From: Desulfurivibrio alkaliphilus AHT 2
GTDB taxonomy: Bacteria > Desulfobacterota > Desulfobulbia > Desulfobulbales > Desulfurivibrionaceae
Length of the DNA stretch: 64,000 bases
Direction: 5' to 3'
NCBI RefSeq assembly: GCF_000092205.1
Contig: NC_014216.1
Coordinates: 2,609,742-2,673,741, forward strand
In this document: positions 1 through 9,350 of the stretch, one piece after another
Layout of the letters: every line of letters begins with the position of its first letter
How positions within the stretch are numbered: the first letter of the stretch is position 1
The notes under the pieces: generated by a model
Told to the model about the DNA's origin: nothing
The model's input: only the letters and a program-made list of their open reading frames with translations
The model's database searches: none
Made by a program: the position numbers and the translations under genes

Positions 1-112
1 TGTTGGTGCGTCAGTTTGGGGTCAGGGGCAATTTTTCCAATCTTTGTGCTTCATTTGTTTGCTGTTAATGCTGTGGCCTCGGTTGGCAACAGGCTCCGGG
101 GCCTGGCGGATT

Positions 113-1207
113 TTACTGCCGCCCGGCGGGCCGGTAGAGGGCCAGCAGGCCGCCTGCCGGGGTGCCGGGTTCTGCCGGTGCCGCCGGCGTGCTCCGGTGG
201 TAATCGGCGAGCAATCGGGTTAGCGGGGTGGCGGGGAAGAACAGCAGTTCCACGGCGTGGCGGGCCGGTGGGTGGTCGGCGGGGTGGTTCTGTTCTTCCG
301 CGGCGATTTGCCGGTTCCACTCTTCCACGGCGGCGACGGCCGAGCCGCTGTTGCCCTCTTTGGCGGCCTGCTGCAGGGCGGTAAGCAATTGCCGGCCGAC
401 TTCCTGGCCCTGCCCGGTGGGCGCTATCGGGTCGTTGGGCGCCGCCGGGTCGGTGGCCGGGGTTGGCAGCAGCAGGGTGGGCAGGGGCTGGTACGAGTAG
501 TGGTGATTTTCGGCAAATTCCTGCATCAGGCTCCAGGCTTCGGCATCGGCGCTGAGCAGCATCTCGGGGCAGACGGCGCTGTGCTGCAACAGCCGGTGCC
601 AGGCCCGTAGCAGGCGGCCGGCATGGCGCCAAGGGCGCGGGGGTGCAAGCGAGTCTGCGGTTTTTGGAGGCGGCTCGGCGGGGGCGTCGCCTTTTGCCTC
701 CTCCTGGTCTTTGCCGTTGAGCTTCCGGAACAGAGCCGCCCGGCGGGTCTCGAAGGCCTGCAGTTCGGCCTCTATCTCCATCTCTCCCCGTTCCAGGTTT
801 TCCGCCAGCTTTAGCAGCAGCAGGGCCTGCCAGAGCTCTTCCCGCTGCCGGTCGCTGGCGCGGTCGCGGCTTTGACCCAGCAATGGCCCGATCAGCTCCG
901 GGGCGGTTTCTTCCCGCCGGGCGCTGAATTCGGCGGCCAACCCGCGGGCAAACAGCAGGGCATCTTCGCCCCGGCGACCTTCCAGTTCCCGCAGCAGGTT
1001 TTGCAGCCGCCGGCTGTCCGGGCCGGGATCGAAAGAGGTGACCGGCTGCAGACGGCCGCCGGCAACCAGGCTCGACCAGGGGGCGGGCGGCTGATCATCC
1101 GGCCAGCAGCGCAGAGAGTGGAGGGGGAAAGGCAGCGGCGCCAGGCCGGCAACGGCGGCAAGGGGCGGCAGGATATCGGGAAAATAAAGAGCGAAAACAG
1201 GTTTCAT
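113..1207 (-). CDS. Uncharacterised protein (364 aa)
   Basis: I do not recognise this protein. It starts MKPVFALYFPDILPP at an ATG and is largely alpha-helical by composition. It has Pro/Ala-rich linkers, a charged central segment (about residues 120-185) and an aromatic-rich part near residue 235 (NHHYSYQPLPTLLLP). It has no signal peptide, no clear membrane segment and no recognisable catalytic motif. It is transcribed away from the small membrane protein gene to its right. The 112 bases to its left, at the window edge, contain no supported gene. Codon use is GC-rich like its neighbours, which supports it being real, but its function is unknown. Confidence 0.6.
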   Translation of the reverse strand: MKPVFALYFPDILPPLAAVAGLAPLPFPLHSLRCWPDDQPPAPWSSLVAGGRLQPVTSFDPGPDSRRLQNLLRELEGRRGEDALLFARGLAAEFSARREETAPELIGPLLGQSRDRASDRQREELWQALLLLKLAENLERGEMEIEAELQAFETRRAALFRKLNGKDQEEAKGDAPAEPPPKTADSLAPPRPWRHAGRLLRAWHRLLQHSAVCPEMLLSADAEAWSLMQEFAENHHYSYQPLPTLLLPTPATDPAAPNDPIAPTGQGQEVGRQLLTALQQAAKEGNSGSAVAAVEEWNRQIAAEEQNHPADHPPARHAVELLFFPATPLTRLLADYHRSTPAAPAEPGTPAGGLLALYRPAGRQ

Positions 1208-1285
1208 ATGCTAAGTTCGGGCTTCAATAATTGTCCTTTTGGCAACCGCTGTTGAGCGGCTGCCGGTCTTCTCTTCCGGGTTTCC

Positions 1286-1597
1286 ATGGTAAGCGAAAAA
1301 AACATGTCAATGCGATCGGTTACGGTAATTACCGTCCTGGCGGCTTTTTATTTGCTGGCCTCGGTGCGCTATTTCCCGGGCCAGCCCCTGGAAACTCTGC
1401 TGGCCACCTTGGGGCACATGCTGCAATCGCTGCCCTTGCTGGCCGCCGTAACTTACCTGGTGGTGCTGGTGGTGCGCAAGGTGGCGGGCCAGGTTCCTTC
1501 CCTTTTCGGGATTGCCCGGATTTTTCTGCTCATCGCCCTGGGTTATGAATTCCTGTTTGCTTTGCACCACTACACCACGGTTGCCGGCGGGCCGTAA
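1286..1597 (+). CDS. Small integral membrane protein
   Basis: A 103-residue hydrophobic protein with three predicted membrane segments at about residues 10-28, 43-62 and 70-92. The first follows MSMRSVTVITVLAAFYLLA and the last contains IARIFLLIALGYEFLFALH. In-frame ATGs at 1304 and 1313 are alternative starts and would give a better fit to a membrane start. It has no recognised domain. It resembles the small uncharacterised inner-membrane proteins that often sit alone in Desulfobacterota genomes. Its TAA stop lies inside a 34-bp palindrome at 1594-1627. Confidence 0.55.
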   Translation: MVSEKNMSMRSVTVITVLAAFYLLASVRYFPGQPLETLLATLGHMLQSLPLLAAVTYLVVLVVRKVAGQVPSLFGIARIFLLIALGYEFLFALHHYTTVAGGP

Positions 1598-1627
1598 GCG
1601 TTCACGGGGCACCCCGTGATCTCTTAC
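1594..1627. repeat. 34-bp palindrome, REP-like family copy 1
   Basis: The arms GTAAGCGTTCACGGGG and CCCCGTGATCTCTTAC flank a 2-base centre. The unit is the same length and nearly the same sequence as the palindrome at 44237-44270. It overlaps the stop codon of the gene on its left and lies between convergent genes, so it could also act as a transcription barrier for both. Confidence 0.7.
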
Positions 1628-1629
1628 CA

Positions 1630-2520
1630 TCATGGCGCTTGGCGAATCATGGTCCTGGGCGGGTGGTAGCCGGCCGGGGCGGTGGTGTTGGGCATGATTA
1701 CACTGCCCCGGCCCAGCAGGGTGCCGGGGTTGGTCACCGCGTTGCAGCCGGTCTGGCAACCGGCCCCCAGGACGGCACCCAGTTTTTTCAGGCCGCTGTT
1801 AATCTGGCCGCCGGGATAACGGATCCTGACTTCACCGGCGGCAAACCGCAGGTTGGCCAGCTTGGTACCGGCCCCCAAGTTGACCCCGGGCCCCAAGATG
1901 CTGTCGCCCAGGTAGGCAAAATGACCGGCCTTGGCATCGTCGCAAAAAATTGTATGTTTTACCTCGGTGACATGGCCCACCACGCAGCGCCGGCCGATCA
2001 GGCAATGGCCGCGCAGGTAAGCGCCCTGGCGGATCTCGCAATGATCCCCGATCACCAGCGGCTCTTTTAAAAATGCCCCGGATTCAACCAGTACCCCGCG
2101 GCCCAGCTCAAAGCGCCGACCCATGATGACCGTTCCCGCCATCAGGACACTGGCCCCGTCCAGCAACTCTCCGCCCCGGCTTACCTGCAGGGCCCCCTTG
2201 TCGGCGCTGCCGTAAGTTATCTCGCACTCCTCGCCGGGAATAACCGTCACCGGGGCGGTAGCCGGGCCACTGCCCTGCTCGGGGCGGTAGATTACCATGG
2301 TTTTGGGCAAAGGCCCGTCGGCGACCCCCAGCTTGTGGGTCCAGGCCGGATAATGCCACTGCTCCAGCCAATCTTTAAGCCCCCGCAGGCCCTCCCAGAC
2401 CGGGGCGCCGGCCGGGAACAACTCGGGGGCCGGCGGGCCCTGGTCGGCAAAAAAAGCGGCGGCGGAGAAGATCTCGGGGGCCTGGGGGGAAGTGGCAAGG
2501 GTCATGCTTTCCTCTTTCAA
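1630..2520 (-). CDS. GlmU-like left-handed beta-helix acyl/nucleotidyl-transferase family protein
   Basis: The C-terminal two thirds (about residues 110-285) are hexapeptide repeats of the left-handed beta-helix type: GTVIMGRRFELGRG, LVESGAFLKEPLVIGDHCEIRQGAYLRGHCLIG, VVGHVTEVKHTIF, GPGVNLGAGTKLANL and GAGCQTGCNAVTNPGTLLGRG. The core DAKAGHFAYLGDSILG resembles the acetyltransferase part of GlmU and archaeal bifunctional sugar-1-phosphate transferases. The N-terminal part (about 100 residues) is too short for a nucleotidyltransferase domain and lacks its GxGTRM motif, so a standalone transferase or a structural relative is likely. It probably acts on a nucleotide sugar or hexosamine phosphate in envelope synthesis; the substrate is not visible. 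The start may be MTLATS (2505) rather than MKEES. Confidence 0.75.
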   Translation of the reverse strand: MKEESMTLATSPQAPEIFSAAAFFADQGPPAPELFPAGAPVWEGLRGLKDWLEQWHYPAWTHKLGVADGPLPKTMVIYRPEQGSGPATAPVTVIPGEECEITYGSADKGALQVSRGGELLDGASVLMAGTVIMGRRFELGRGVLVESGAFLKEPLVIGDHCEIRQGAYLRGHCLIGRRCVVGHVTEVKHTIFCDDAKAGHFAYLGDSILGPGVNLGAGTKLANLRFAAGEVRIRYPGGQINSGLKKLGAVLGAGCQTGCNAVTNPGTLLGRGSVIMPNTTAPAGYHPPRTMIRQAP

Positions 2521-2566
2521 AAAAAGGTCATCGACGGTTAAAATAAACCGTGATTGTCCGAATCAC

Positions 2567-2629
2567 GCGGCACTGCTGAACGATTACGGCCCGTTAGACC
2601 GGTAAGTTAGTACCCCTGGTGAACGGTTA
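2567..2629. repeat. Half-copy of the 107-bp palindromic repeat plus its right flank
   Basis: GCGGCACTGCTGAACG at its left end matches the right arm end of the full repeats. The following bases (CCCGTTAGACCGGTAAGTTAGT and on to GGTTAC) match the sequence right of the 62-kb copy (62459-62521) with scattered differences. The left arm is absent. It sits in the divergent gap between the beta-helix gene and the ATP-grasp gene. Confidence 0.75.
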
Positions 2630-2695
2630 CTGTTTTTCAAACGTCAAATAATGGTCGCTGTCCATGATTTTTGCAAGTGATTTAAGGGTTGCCCG

Positions 2696-3529
2696 GTGAG
2701 TGGCGGCGGAGAAGTAATCTCTTTTCACCCGGAATTTGAGGGTGAGCGGTTTATCTGGGACCGTTGTGTCTGGGACTCGGGGCTGCCGGAGTTGCTGCGC
2801 CGCAGCCGGGCGGTGATTCTGCCCCAGACAGTGGCAAGAGAGCTATATTTTTTATGCCGCCGGTGCGCCCCGGCGGTCTTCCCCAATTATGATTGCCGTT
2901 TCCGCTGGGAAGGCAAGACCGGCGATACCCTGCTGTTCTGGCAGCATGGCGCCCCCCACCCCGGAACCCTGATTTTTCCCCGGGTGGAGAGCATGGTGGG
3001 GGAGCACCCCGAAATGGGGCTTAACGTGGAGTTGCCCCCCTTTCCCCTGGTGCTCAAGGCCCGTTATGGCGGCGAGGGCGGCGGCACCTGGCTGGTGGAG
3101 GACGATGCCCGGTTGCGGCAGCTGTTGAGTGGCCTGGAGAGGCGGGAGTGGCAGGGCGAACGGGGTTTTGTGGTGCAGGAGTACATTCCCGGTACCGGCC
3201 GGGATTTGCGGGTGACGGTGATCGGCGAGCAACTGTTCAGTTACTGGCGGGTCAACCCCAACGCTTTCCACCATAACCTGGCCCGCAACGGGGTGGTCGA
3301 CCGTGATGCCGACCCCGACCTGCAACGCCGAGGGCGGGCCCTGGTGCGGGATTTCTGCCGACAGACCGGGATCAACCTGGCCGGTTTCGACCTGATCTTT
3401 CCCCCCGATGGCCGGGAACCGATGTTTTTGGAAATCAACTATACTTTCGGCCGCAGCGGCCTGGGCGGCGGCGAGGGTTATCGCGCCCTGCTGCGGGCGG
3501 CGGTGGAAGAGTGGCTTGAAACCACATAA
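2696..3529 (+). CDS. ATP-grasp (RimK-like) ligase family protein
   Basis: A 277-residue cytosolic protein read from a GTG. It carries ATP-grasp landmarks: the nucleotide-binding stretch LVLKARYGGEGGGTWLV (about residue 120), FVVQEYIPGTGRDLRVTVIG (about 160) and the metal-binding end MFLEINYTFGRSGLGG (about 245). The N-terminal preATP-grasp domain is short, with cysteines in ELYFLCRRCAP. Members of this superfamily join an acid to an amine, thiol or sugar using ATP; the substrates here cannot be read from the sequence. It is monocistronic, between a repeat-bearing gap and the lon promoter. A homologue of RimK or glutathione synthetase sensu stricto is less likely because the length and spacing differ. 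Confidence 0.8.
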   Translation: MSGGGEVISFHPEFEGERFIWDRCVWDSGLPELLRRSRAVILPQTVARELYFLCRRCAPAVFPNYDCRFRWEGKTGDTLLFWQHGAPHPGTLIFPRVESMVGEHPEMGLNVELPPFPLVLKARYGGEGGGTWLVEDDARLRQLLSGLERREWQGERGFVVQEYIPGTGRDLRVTVIGEQLFSYWRVNPNAFHHNLARNGVVDRDADPDLQRRGRALVRDFCRQTGINLAGFDLIFPPDGREPMFLEINYTFGRSGLGGGEGYRALLRAAVEEWLETT

Positions 3530-3592
3530 AAGCAAGTAATTGCTGCTCGCCCGGCGATGGGCGGGCCGGCGGAGAAATGCCGCCGCTCAGCC

Positions 3593-3621
3593 TTGACTTA
3601 CTGGCCGGGCATGCTTAGATT
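3593..3621 (+). promoter_or_regulatory. Sigma-70-type promoter for lon
   Basis: The -35 TTGACT (3593-3598) and -10 TAGATT (3616-3621) boxes are separated by exactly 17 bases, about 70 bases before the lon GTG. I do not see a sigma-32 heat-shock consensus. Confidence 0.6.
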
Positions 3622-3692
3622 GCTCAATCGCCCGGGGGATGCCGGGGCGTTGCGGAAAATAATTTTTATCCCGACCTTAAGGAGGATATTTC

Positions 3693-6065
3693 GTGCATAT
3701 TGAAGACAGTATCGACCCCGAACTCGAAGGCGCCGCCGAGATCAACGAGCGCGATATTCCCGGCCAGTTGCCGGTGATGGCGGTGCGCGATGTGGTGGTG
3801 TTTAATTACATGATCCTGCCGCTTTTTGTCGGCCGGCCCTCCTCGGTGGGGGCGGTTAATGAGGCCATGAGCCGGGACAAGCTGATCATGCTGGTGGCCC
3901 AGAAGGACGCCGGGGTGGATGATCCGGGCACCAAGGACATTTACCACACCGGCATGGTCTGCATGGTGATGCGGACCCTGAAGCTGCCCGACGGCCGGCT
4001 CAAGGTGCTGGTGCAGGCGGTGAACAAGGCCCGGATCACCGCCTTTGCCCAGGAAAATCCTTACCTGCTGGCGGACATCGAGCTGCTCCACGACGATGAA
4101 GTGGGGGAGATCGGGGTGGAAGTCGAGGCCCTGATGCGCAATGTCCGGGAGCAGACGGAAAAGATCCTGGCCCTTAAAGGCATCATGTCCTCGGACCTGA
4201 TGGTGGTGCTCAACAACGTGGAGGAGCCGGGTCGGCTGGCCGACCTGGTGGTCTCCAATCTGCAGCTCAAAGTGGTCGAATCCCAGGCGGTGCTGGAGCT
4301 GCTGGACCCGGTGGCCAGGTTGCGCAAGGTGGCCGAGTACCTGCAAAAAGAACTGGAAGTTTCCACCGTCCAGGCCCGGATTCAGTCGGAGGCCAAGGAA
4401 GAGATGGGGCGCAGCCAGCGGGAGTATTTTCTCCGGGAGCAATTGCAGGCCCTGAAGAAAGAGCTGGGCGATGTCGACGAGCGCTCCCAGGAGCTGGAAG
4501 AGTTGCGGGAGCGATTCAACAAGGGCAGCTTCCCCAAGGAGGTTAAAAAAGAGGGCCTCAAGCAGCTTAAGCGCCTGGAAACCATGCACCCCGACGCCTC
4601 CGAGGCCTCCATTGTCCGCACCTACCTGGATTGGCTGCTGGATGTGCCCTGGCGCAAGTCAAGCAAGGATCGGCTGGATCTCAAGGTCGCCCACGAGGTG
4701 TTGGATGCCGACCACTACGGGCTGGAGAAGGTCAAGGAGCGGATCCTCGAATACCTGGCGGTGCGCAAGCTCAACAAGGCCAGCAAGGGGCCGATCCTCT
4801 GCTTTGTCGGCCCCCCCGGGGTGGGCAAGACCTCGCTGGGGCAATCCATCGCCCGGGCCCTGGGGCGCAAGTTTCACCGCATCTCGCTGGGCGGTATGCG
4901 GGATGAGGCCGAGATTCGGGGCCATCGCCGGACCTACATCGGCGCCATGCCGGGACGCATCATCCAGGGGTTGAAAACCGTGGAGAGCAACAACCCGGTG
5001 TTCATGATGGATGAGATCGACAAGGTGGGCACCGATTACCGGGGCGATCCCTCCTCGGCCCTGCTGGAGGTCCTGGACCCGGCCCAGAATACCGAGTTCT
5101 CCGACCACTACCTCAACCTGCCCTGCGATCTCTCCAAGGTGATGTTCATCACCACCGCCAACATGACCGACACTATCCCGGCGGCTCTGCTGGACCGGAT
5201 GGAGGTCATCCGCCTGGCCGGCTACACCCACGAGGAAAAGGTGGAGATCGCCAAGCGCTACCTGATTCCCCGGCAGATCAAGGAAAACGGTTTGAAACCA
5301 AGCCAAGTCAAGTTCGCCGAGGCGGCCATCTCCCGCCTGATCACCCACTACACCCGGGAGGCGGGGCTGCGCAATCTGGAGCGGGAAATCGGGGCGCTGT
5401 GCCGCAAGGTGGCCCGCAAGATCGCCGAAGGGGGCAAGGGTCCTTACTCCATCAGCACCCGTACCCTGCACGGTTACCTGGGCCCGGCCCGTTATCTGCC
5501 CGAGGCGGAAAGCGAAATGATCGACCGGCCCGGAATCTCCACCGGCCTGGCCTGGACCGAGGTGGGCGGTGAGATCCTCTATGTCGAGGTCTCGCTGATG
5601 AAAGGCCGGGGTAATTTGACCCTGACCGGCCAGCTGGGAGAGGTGATGAAGGAATCGGCCCAGGCCGCCCTAAGCTACTGCCGTTCCCGGCGCAAGGAGT
5701 TGAAGCTGGAGGAGAATTACTTCGACGACCTGGATATCCATATCCATGTCCCCGCCGGTGCCATTCCCAAAGATGGTCCCTCGGCCGGGGTCACCATGGC
5801 CACCGCCCTTTACTCCGCTTTAAGCGGCAAGACGGTGCGCCCCGACGTGGCCATGACCGGCGAGATCACCCTGCGGGGTCGGGTGCTGCCCATTGGCGGC
5901 TTGAAGGAAAAGGCCCTGGCGGCCCTGCGGGCCGGGATCACCACGGTGGTGATCCCGCATCACAACAAGAAGGATCTGGAAGAAATCCCCAAAGACCTGC
6001 GGGAGAAGCTGACTTTCGTGCCGGTGAAGAACATGGAACAGATCCTTAAAATGATCTTCCGTTAA
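3693..6065 (+). CDS. lon: ATP-dependent protease Lon
   Basis: Lon is a cytosolic hexameric AAA+ serine protease that degrades misfolded and regulatory proteins. At 790 residues it has the family's usual length. It has an N-terminal LON substrate domain (about 25-220), Walker [10 protein letters not shown] near residue 372, Walker [10 protein letters not shown], and a C-terminal protease domain with [11 protein letters not shown] (catalytic Ser697) and GGLKEK (catalytic Lys740), spaced 43 residues as in E. coli Lon. The start is a GTG with a strong AAGGAGG site a few bases upstream. It has its own sigma-70-type promoter and may be cotranscribed with mltG 18 bases downstream. Confidence 0.97.
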   Translation: MHIEDSIDPELEGAAEINERDIPGQLPVMAVRDVVVFNYMILPLFVGRPSSVGAVNEAMSRDKLIMLVAQKDAGVDDPGTKDIYHTGMVCMVMRTLKLPDGRLKVLVQAVNKARITAFAQENPYLLADIELLHDDEVGEIGVEVEALMRNVREQTEKILALKGIMSSDLMVVLNNVEEPGRLADLVVSNLQLKVVESQAVLELLDPVARLRKVAEYLQKELEVSTVQARIQSEAKEEMGRSQREYFLREQLQALKKELGDVDERSQELEELRERFNKGSFPKEVKKEGLKQLKRLETMHPDASEASIVRTYLDWLLDVPWRKSSKDRLDLKVAHEVLDADHYGLEKVKERILEYLAVRKLNKASKGPILCFVGPPGVGKTSLGQSIARALGRKFHRISLGGMRDEAEIRGHRRTYIGAMPGRIIQGLKTVESNNPVFMMDEIDKVGTDYRGDPSSALLEVLDPAQNTEFSDHYLNLPCDLSKVMFITTANMTDTIPAALLDRMEVIRLAGYTHEEKVEIAKRYLIPRQIKENGLKPSQVKFAEAAISRLITHYTREAGLRNLEREIGALCRKVARKIAEGGKGPYSISTRTLHGYLGPARYLPEAESEMIDRPGISTGLAWTEVGGEILYVEVSLMKGRGNLTLTGQLGEVMKESAQAALSYCRSRRKELKLEENYFDDLDIHIHVPAGAIPKDGPSAGVTMATALYSALSGKTVRPDVAMTGEITLRGRVLPIGGLKEKALAALRAGITTVVIPHHNKKDLEEIPKDLREKLTFVPVKNMEQILKMIFR

Positions 6066-6083
6066 GTTGCAAAGCTATCGGTC

Positions 6084-7127
6084 TTGATGAAAGGTATGGA
6101 AATGGATCCACGGCTGAGCAGTTACGGCGAACGCCGGCGCCGCCCGGCCCTGTGGCTGGCTGCCGGGCTGCTGCCGGTGCTGCTGGCCCTGGTGTGGTTC
6201 TGGAGCTACGCCGCCGGTAGTGGCCCGGCGGCCGCCGAGACTCTGGTGTATATCCCCCCCGGTTCCTCCTTTGCCGCCGTTGAGCGGACCCTGGTGGAGG
6301 CGGAGGTGCTGCGGGAAGATCGGCGCTTTCGTTGGCTGGCCTATCTTTCCGGCCAGCGCGGGCGGCTTAGGGCCGGCGAGTACGCGGTGGCGGCCGGGGC
6401 CAGCCCGCGAGAGATTCTGCAGTTGCTGACCACTGGGCGCACCGTCCGCCGCCAGGTTACCATTCCCGAGGGCAGCAACCTCTTCCAGGTGGCCCGGCTA
6501 CTGGCCGGGCAGCAACTGCTGGACGCCGAGGATTTTGTGGCTTACGTCACCGACCCGGTCACGGTGAAGCGTTTCGGGCTGGATTCACCAAGCCCCGCCC
6601 CCTCTCTTGAAGGTTGGCTCTTCCCCGATACCTATTTTTTTACCCGGGGCCAGAGCAAGGAAGAGATCACCGCCGTCATGGTCCGCCGGGCCCGGACGGT
6701 GCTGGATGAGTTGCTGGCGGGGCGGGATGACAGCGGCCTGAGCCGCCTGGAGATCATGACCCTGGCCTCCATCGTGGAAAAGGAGACCGGCCTGGCCGAG
6801 GAGCGAAGCCTGATCGCCGGGGTCTTTTTCAATCGTCTGGAAAAGGGGATGCGGCTGCAGACCGATCCCACGGTGATCTACGGCCTGCAAAGCTTCGACC
6901 GCCGCCTCAGCCGCCAGGACCTGCGCACCCCCACCCCCTACAACACCTACACCATCCACGGCCTGCCGCCGGGCCCCATCGCCAACCCGGGTCGGGCGGC
7001 CATCGCCGCCGTGCTGGAGCCCGAAGAGACCGACTACCTCTACTTCGTCTCCCGCAACGACGGCTCCCACCAATTCTCCACCAATCTCCGCGACCACAAC
7101 CGGGCGGTCAATCGTTACCAGCGGTAA
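6084..7127 (+). CDS. mltG: Endolytic murein transglycosylase MltG (YceG family)
   Basis: This is an inner-membrane lytic transglycosylase that cuts nascent glycan strands and so sets their length. A single membrane anchor lies at about residues 22-45 (PALWLAAGLLPVLLALVWFW), followed by a LysM-like module and the YceG domain. The catalytic glutamate lies in LASIVEKETG (about residue 229), and the conserved QTDPTVIYG and PTPYNTYTIHGLPPGPI blocks follow. The length of 347 is typical. The likely start is the first ATG or the second (MEMDPR). Its stop codon is inside the first 107-bp palindrome. Confidence 0.95.
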   Translation: MMKGMEMDPRLSSYGERRRRPALWLAAGLLPVLLALVWFWSYAAGSGPAAAETLVYIPPGSSFAAVERTLVEAEVLREDRRFRWLAYLSGQRGRLRAGEYAVAAGASPREILQLLTTGRTVRRQVTIPEGSNLFQVARLLAGQQLLDAEDFVAYVTDPVTVKRFGLDSPSPAPSLEGWLFPDTYFFTRGQSKEEITAVMVRRARTVLDELLAGRDDSGLSRLEIMTLASIVEKETGLAEERSLIAGVFFNRLEKGMRLQTDPTVIYGLQSFDRRLSRQDLRTPTPYNTYTIHGLPPGPIANPGRAAIAAVLEPEETDYLYFVSRNDGSHQFSTNLRDHNRAVNRYQR

Positions 7128-7230
7128 ACGCTCAGCAGCACCGCATCTTCGGGCGATCAGCCAGGCTTACGTACTGATGTACGCTGCGCCTGGCTGCTTG
7201 CCCGAACCTGCGGCACTGCTGAACGTTTAC
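7124..7230. repeat. 107-bp palindromic repeat, copy R1
   Basis: A large imperfect inverted repeat that begins GTAAACGCTCAGCAGCACCG and ends CGGCACTGCTGAACGTTTAC, with a centre around CGTACTGATGTACG. It fills the gap between the convergent mltG and RNase E/G genes and starts on the mltG stop codon. Its end bases GTAAACG/CGTTTAC pair with each other, as the different end bases of the other two copies do. It could form a very long hairpin in RNA from either strand. Confidence 0.85.
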
Positions 7231-7241
7231 TGGTGATAGAG

Positions 7242-9347
7242 TTATTCTTTCAGAAATTCGATCCGGTTTTCCGCCGCCAGCATTTGGGGGTCGGCTTCGA
7301 TGATGATCTGTGCCTGGTAATCCTTTTCCAGCTCCAGCAAATCTTCCCTTTTCTTGTTGAAGATATACTGGGCCACATCCAGGGGCAGGCGGCAGAGCAC
7401 CTTGTTGGCCTTACGCTGGTGCAGGCCGGTCTGGATCTGGCGCAGGTAGCTCAAAACCATGTTTTCCACCGAGCGGATCATCCCCCGGCCCTCGCAGTGA
7501 GGGCAGGTCTTGTAGCTGCTGCTCTGGATGGGAGCGGCCATCTTCTGCCGTGAGATCTGCATCAGGCCGAACTTGGAGATACGGGAGAAATCCACCTTGG
7601 CTTTGTCCTTTTTCATGCACTCCCGCACCTTTTTTTCCACCTCCCGGGTGTTGGCGGCACTGCGCATGTCGATGAAGTCCACCACGATCAGGCCGCCCAG
7701 GTCCCGCATCCGCAACTGGCGGGCCAGCTCCTCGGCGGCCTCCATGTTGGCGATGAAGATGCTTTCTTCAAAATCCCGGTCTTTGGAGGCGGTGCGGCCC
7801 GAGTTGACGTCGATGGCCACCAGGGCCTCGGTGGGGTTGATGACGATGCTGCCGCCGGAAGACAGGGGCACGGTGGGCTGAAACATCTGCTCGATCTGCT
7901 TTTCCACGTGGTACTGGTGGAAGATCGGCTGGCTGCCCTGGTGCAGTTTGACCGTGGTCTTTTTGCGCTGGGCCGCCGGCAGCAGTTGCAGAAAATTCTT
8001 CACCTGCTCGGCGGCCTCTTCGTTGTCCACCAGGATCTCCTTGATGTCGGTGGTATAATGGTCGCGCAGGAAGCGGGCGATGATGTTCTGTTCCTTGTAG
8101 AGGAGGGCCGGGGCCGGGGTGCTCTGGCCCTTTTTCTTGATCTCGGTCCAGAGGTTGAGCAGAAAGCGCATGTCCTGGCTCAGGGCGGTCTTGGTGATCT
8201 CCTGGCTGGCGGTGCGGATGATGTAGCCGATCCCCTCGGGGATGTTGAGCCCCTCCACCATCTCGCGCAGCTTGCGGCGCTGTTCCTCGTCGTCGATCTT
8301 GCGGGAGATGCCGGCGGAATCACTGCCCGGCATCAGCACCAGGCAGCGGCCCGGCAAAGAAAGATAGGTGGTCAGGCTGGGGCCTTTGTTGCCGGTGGCG
8401 TCTTTTACCACCTCCACCAGTACTTCCCGGCCCTTCTTGACCATGTCCTGAATTTTCAAACTCTTCCAGTTGGTGTCCGGGTCCACCTCTTTTTCGTAGT
8501 ACTCGGGGTGGATCTCGCTGAAGGACAAAAAGCCGTTTTTAGGCAGCCCGATGTCGACGAAGGCCGCCTGCAGGTTGGCCTCCACCGAGGTGATCCGGCC
8601 CTTGTAGATGTTGCCTTTGCACTGGGCGCCGCTGGTGGATTCGATGTAAAAACCCTCCACCTTGCCGTTTTCCACCAGGGCCAAACGGCACTCTTCCGGC
8701 TCGTCGGTGTTGATCAGCAGTTTGTAGCTGGTTCCGACCACGGCCTTCGGGGTAGATTTGGTGGCGGCGGCCGCCGCGCTTTTTTTGCCGCCGCCGCTTT
8801 TGGCGGTTTTAGCCTTGGCCGCCGGCTCATCGCTTTTGGCTGCCGCCTCCTTGGCGGGTTTTTTGGCGGTGGGCTTGGCGGCGCTTTTATCGCCGGCCTT
8901 GGTCGCCGCTTTGGCGGTGCCGCGACCCTTGCCCCGGCCGCCGGAAGCTTTGGCGGCTCCGGCGGTTTTAGCTTCCGCCACCGGGGATTCGGCGGCCGCC
9001 GGTTTGTCTTCGGCCGGCGGAGTTTCACCGTTGGCCGCAGCCTTGGCGGCCCGCTCCTTGGCCCGGGCCCGCTGCTCCCGCCGCCTGGCCGAGGGGCTTT
9101 TAGTCGTTTTCTTGGCAGCTTCAGAGGTGTCGCCGTTGCCGTCGCCGGCGGCAACGGCCGCAGGCTCTTTTTTATCGCCGCCGGGCTGTTTGTTGCCGGA
9201 CGGATTGCTGCTTGGTGCATCCTGGTTCTGGTCTGCCGGCATGATACCGTTTTCCTCCGGGTTGTGGTCTTGGGTGTTGGTTTCCTTTTTACGGCCCAGC
9301 CATTTGCTGACCCGGTCCAGCACGGAACGTGATCGTTCGTCGCTCAT
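7242..9347 (-). CDS. rng: Ribonuclease E/G family endoribonuclease
   Basis: This enzyme processes and decays RNA by 5'-end-dependent single-strand cleavage. The catalytic core occupies about residues 205-700: an S1 RNA-binding domain (CKGNIYKGRITSVEANLQAAFVDIGLPKNGFL), catalytic aspartates in ALVAIDVNSGR and GGLIVVDFIDMR, and a zinc-link CPHCEGRG. In front lies a 200-residue low-complexity extension rich in Ala, Lys, Pro and Glu. That is the opposite end from the scaffold tail of E. coli RNase E. The core lacks a long C-terminal tail, so RNase G is the closer functional name. It ends facing mltG, and a radical SAM gene lies just upstream. Confidence 0.92.
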   Translation of the reverse strand: MSDERSRSVLDRVSKWLGRKKETNTQDHNPEENGIMPADQNQDAPSSNPSGNKQPGGDKKEPAAVAAGDGNGDTSEAAKKTTKSPSARRREQRARAKERAAKAAANGETPPAEDKPAAAESPVAEAKTAGAAKASGGRGKGRGTAKAATKAGDKSAAKPTAKKPAKEAAAKSDEPAAKAKTAKSGGGKKSAAAAATKSTPKAVVGTSYKLLINTDEPEECRLALVENGKVEGFYIESTSGAQCKGNIYKGRITSVEANLQAAFVDIGLPKNGFLSFSEIHPEYYEKEVDPDTNWKSLKIQDMVKKGREVLVEVVKDATGNKGPSLTTYLSLPGRCLVLMPGSDSAGISRKIDDEEQRRKLREMVEGLNIPEGIGYIIRTASQEITKTALSQDMRFLLNLWTEIKKKGQSTPAPALLYKEQNIIARFLRDHYTTDIKEILVDNEEAAEQVKNFLQLLPAAQRKKTTVKLHQGSQPIFHQYHVEKQIEQMFQPTVPLSSGGSIVINPTEALVAIDVNSGRTASKDRDFEESIFIANMEAAEELARQLRMRDLGGLIVVDFIDMRSAANTREVEKKVRECMKKDKAKVDFSRISKFGLMQISRQKMAAPIQSSSYKTCPHCEGRGMIRSVENMVLSYLRQIQTGLHQRKANKVLCRLPLDVAQYIFNKKREDLLELEKDYQAQIIIEADPQMLAAENRIEFLKE

Positions 9348-9350
9348 GGT

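Noticed and set aside
7908-9332. Plus-strand frame of 474 codons opposite the RNase E/G gene
   Set aside because: Arises from the repeated Ala/Lys codons of the RNase extension; no domain content.
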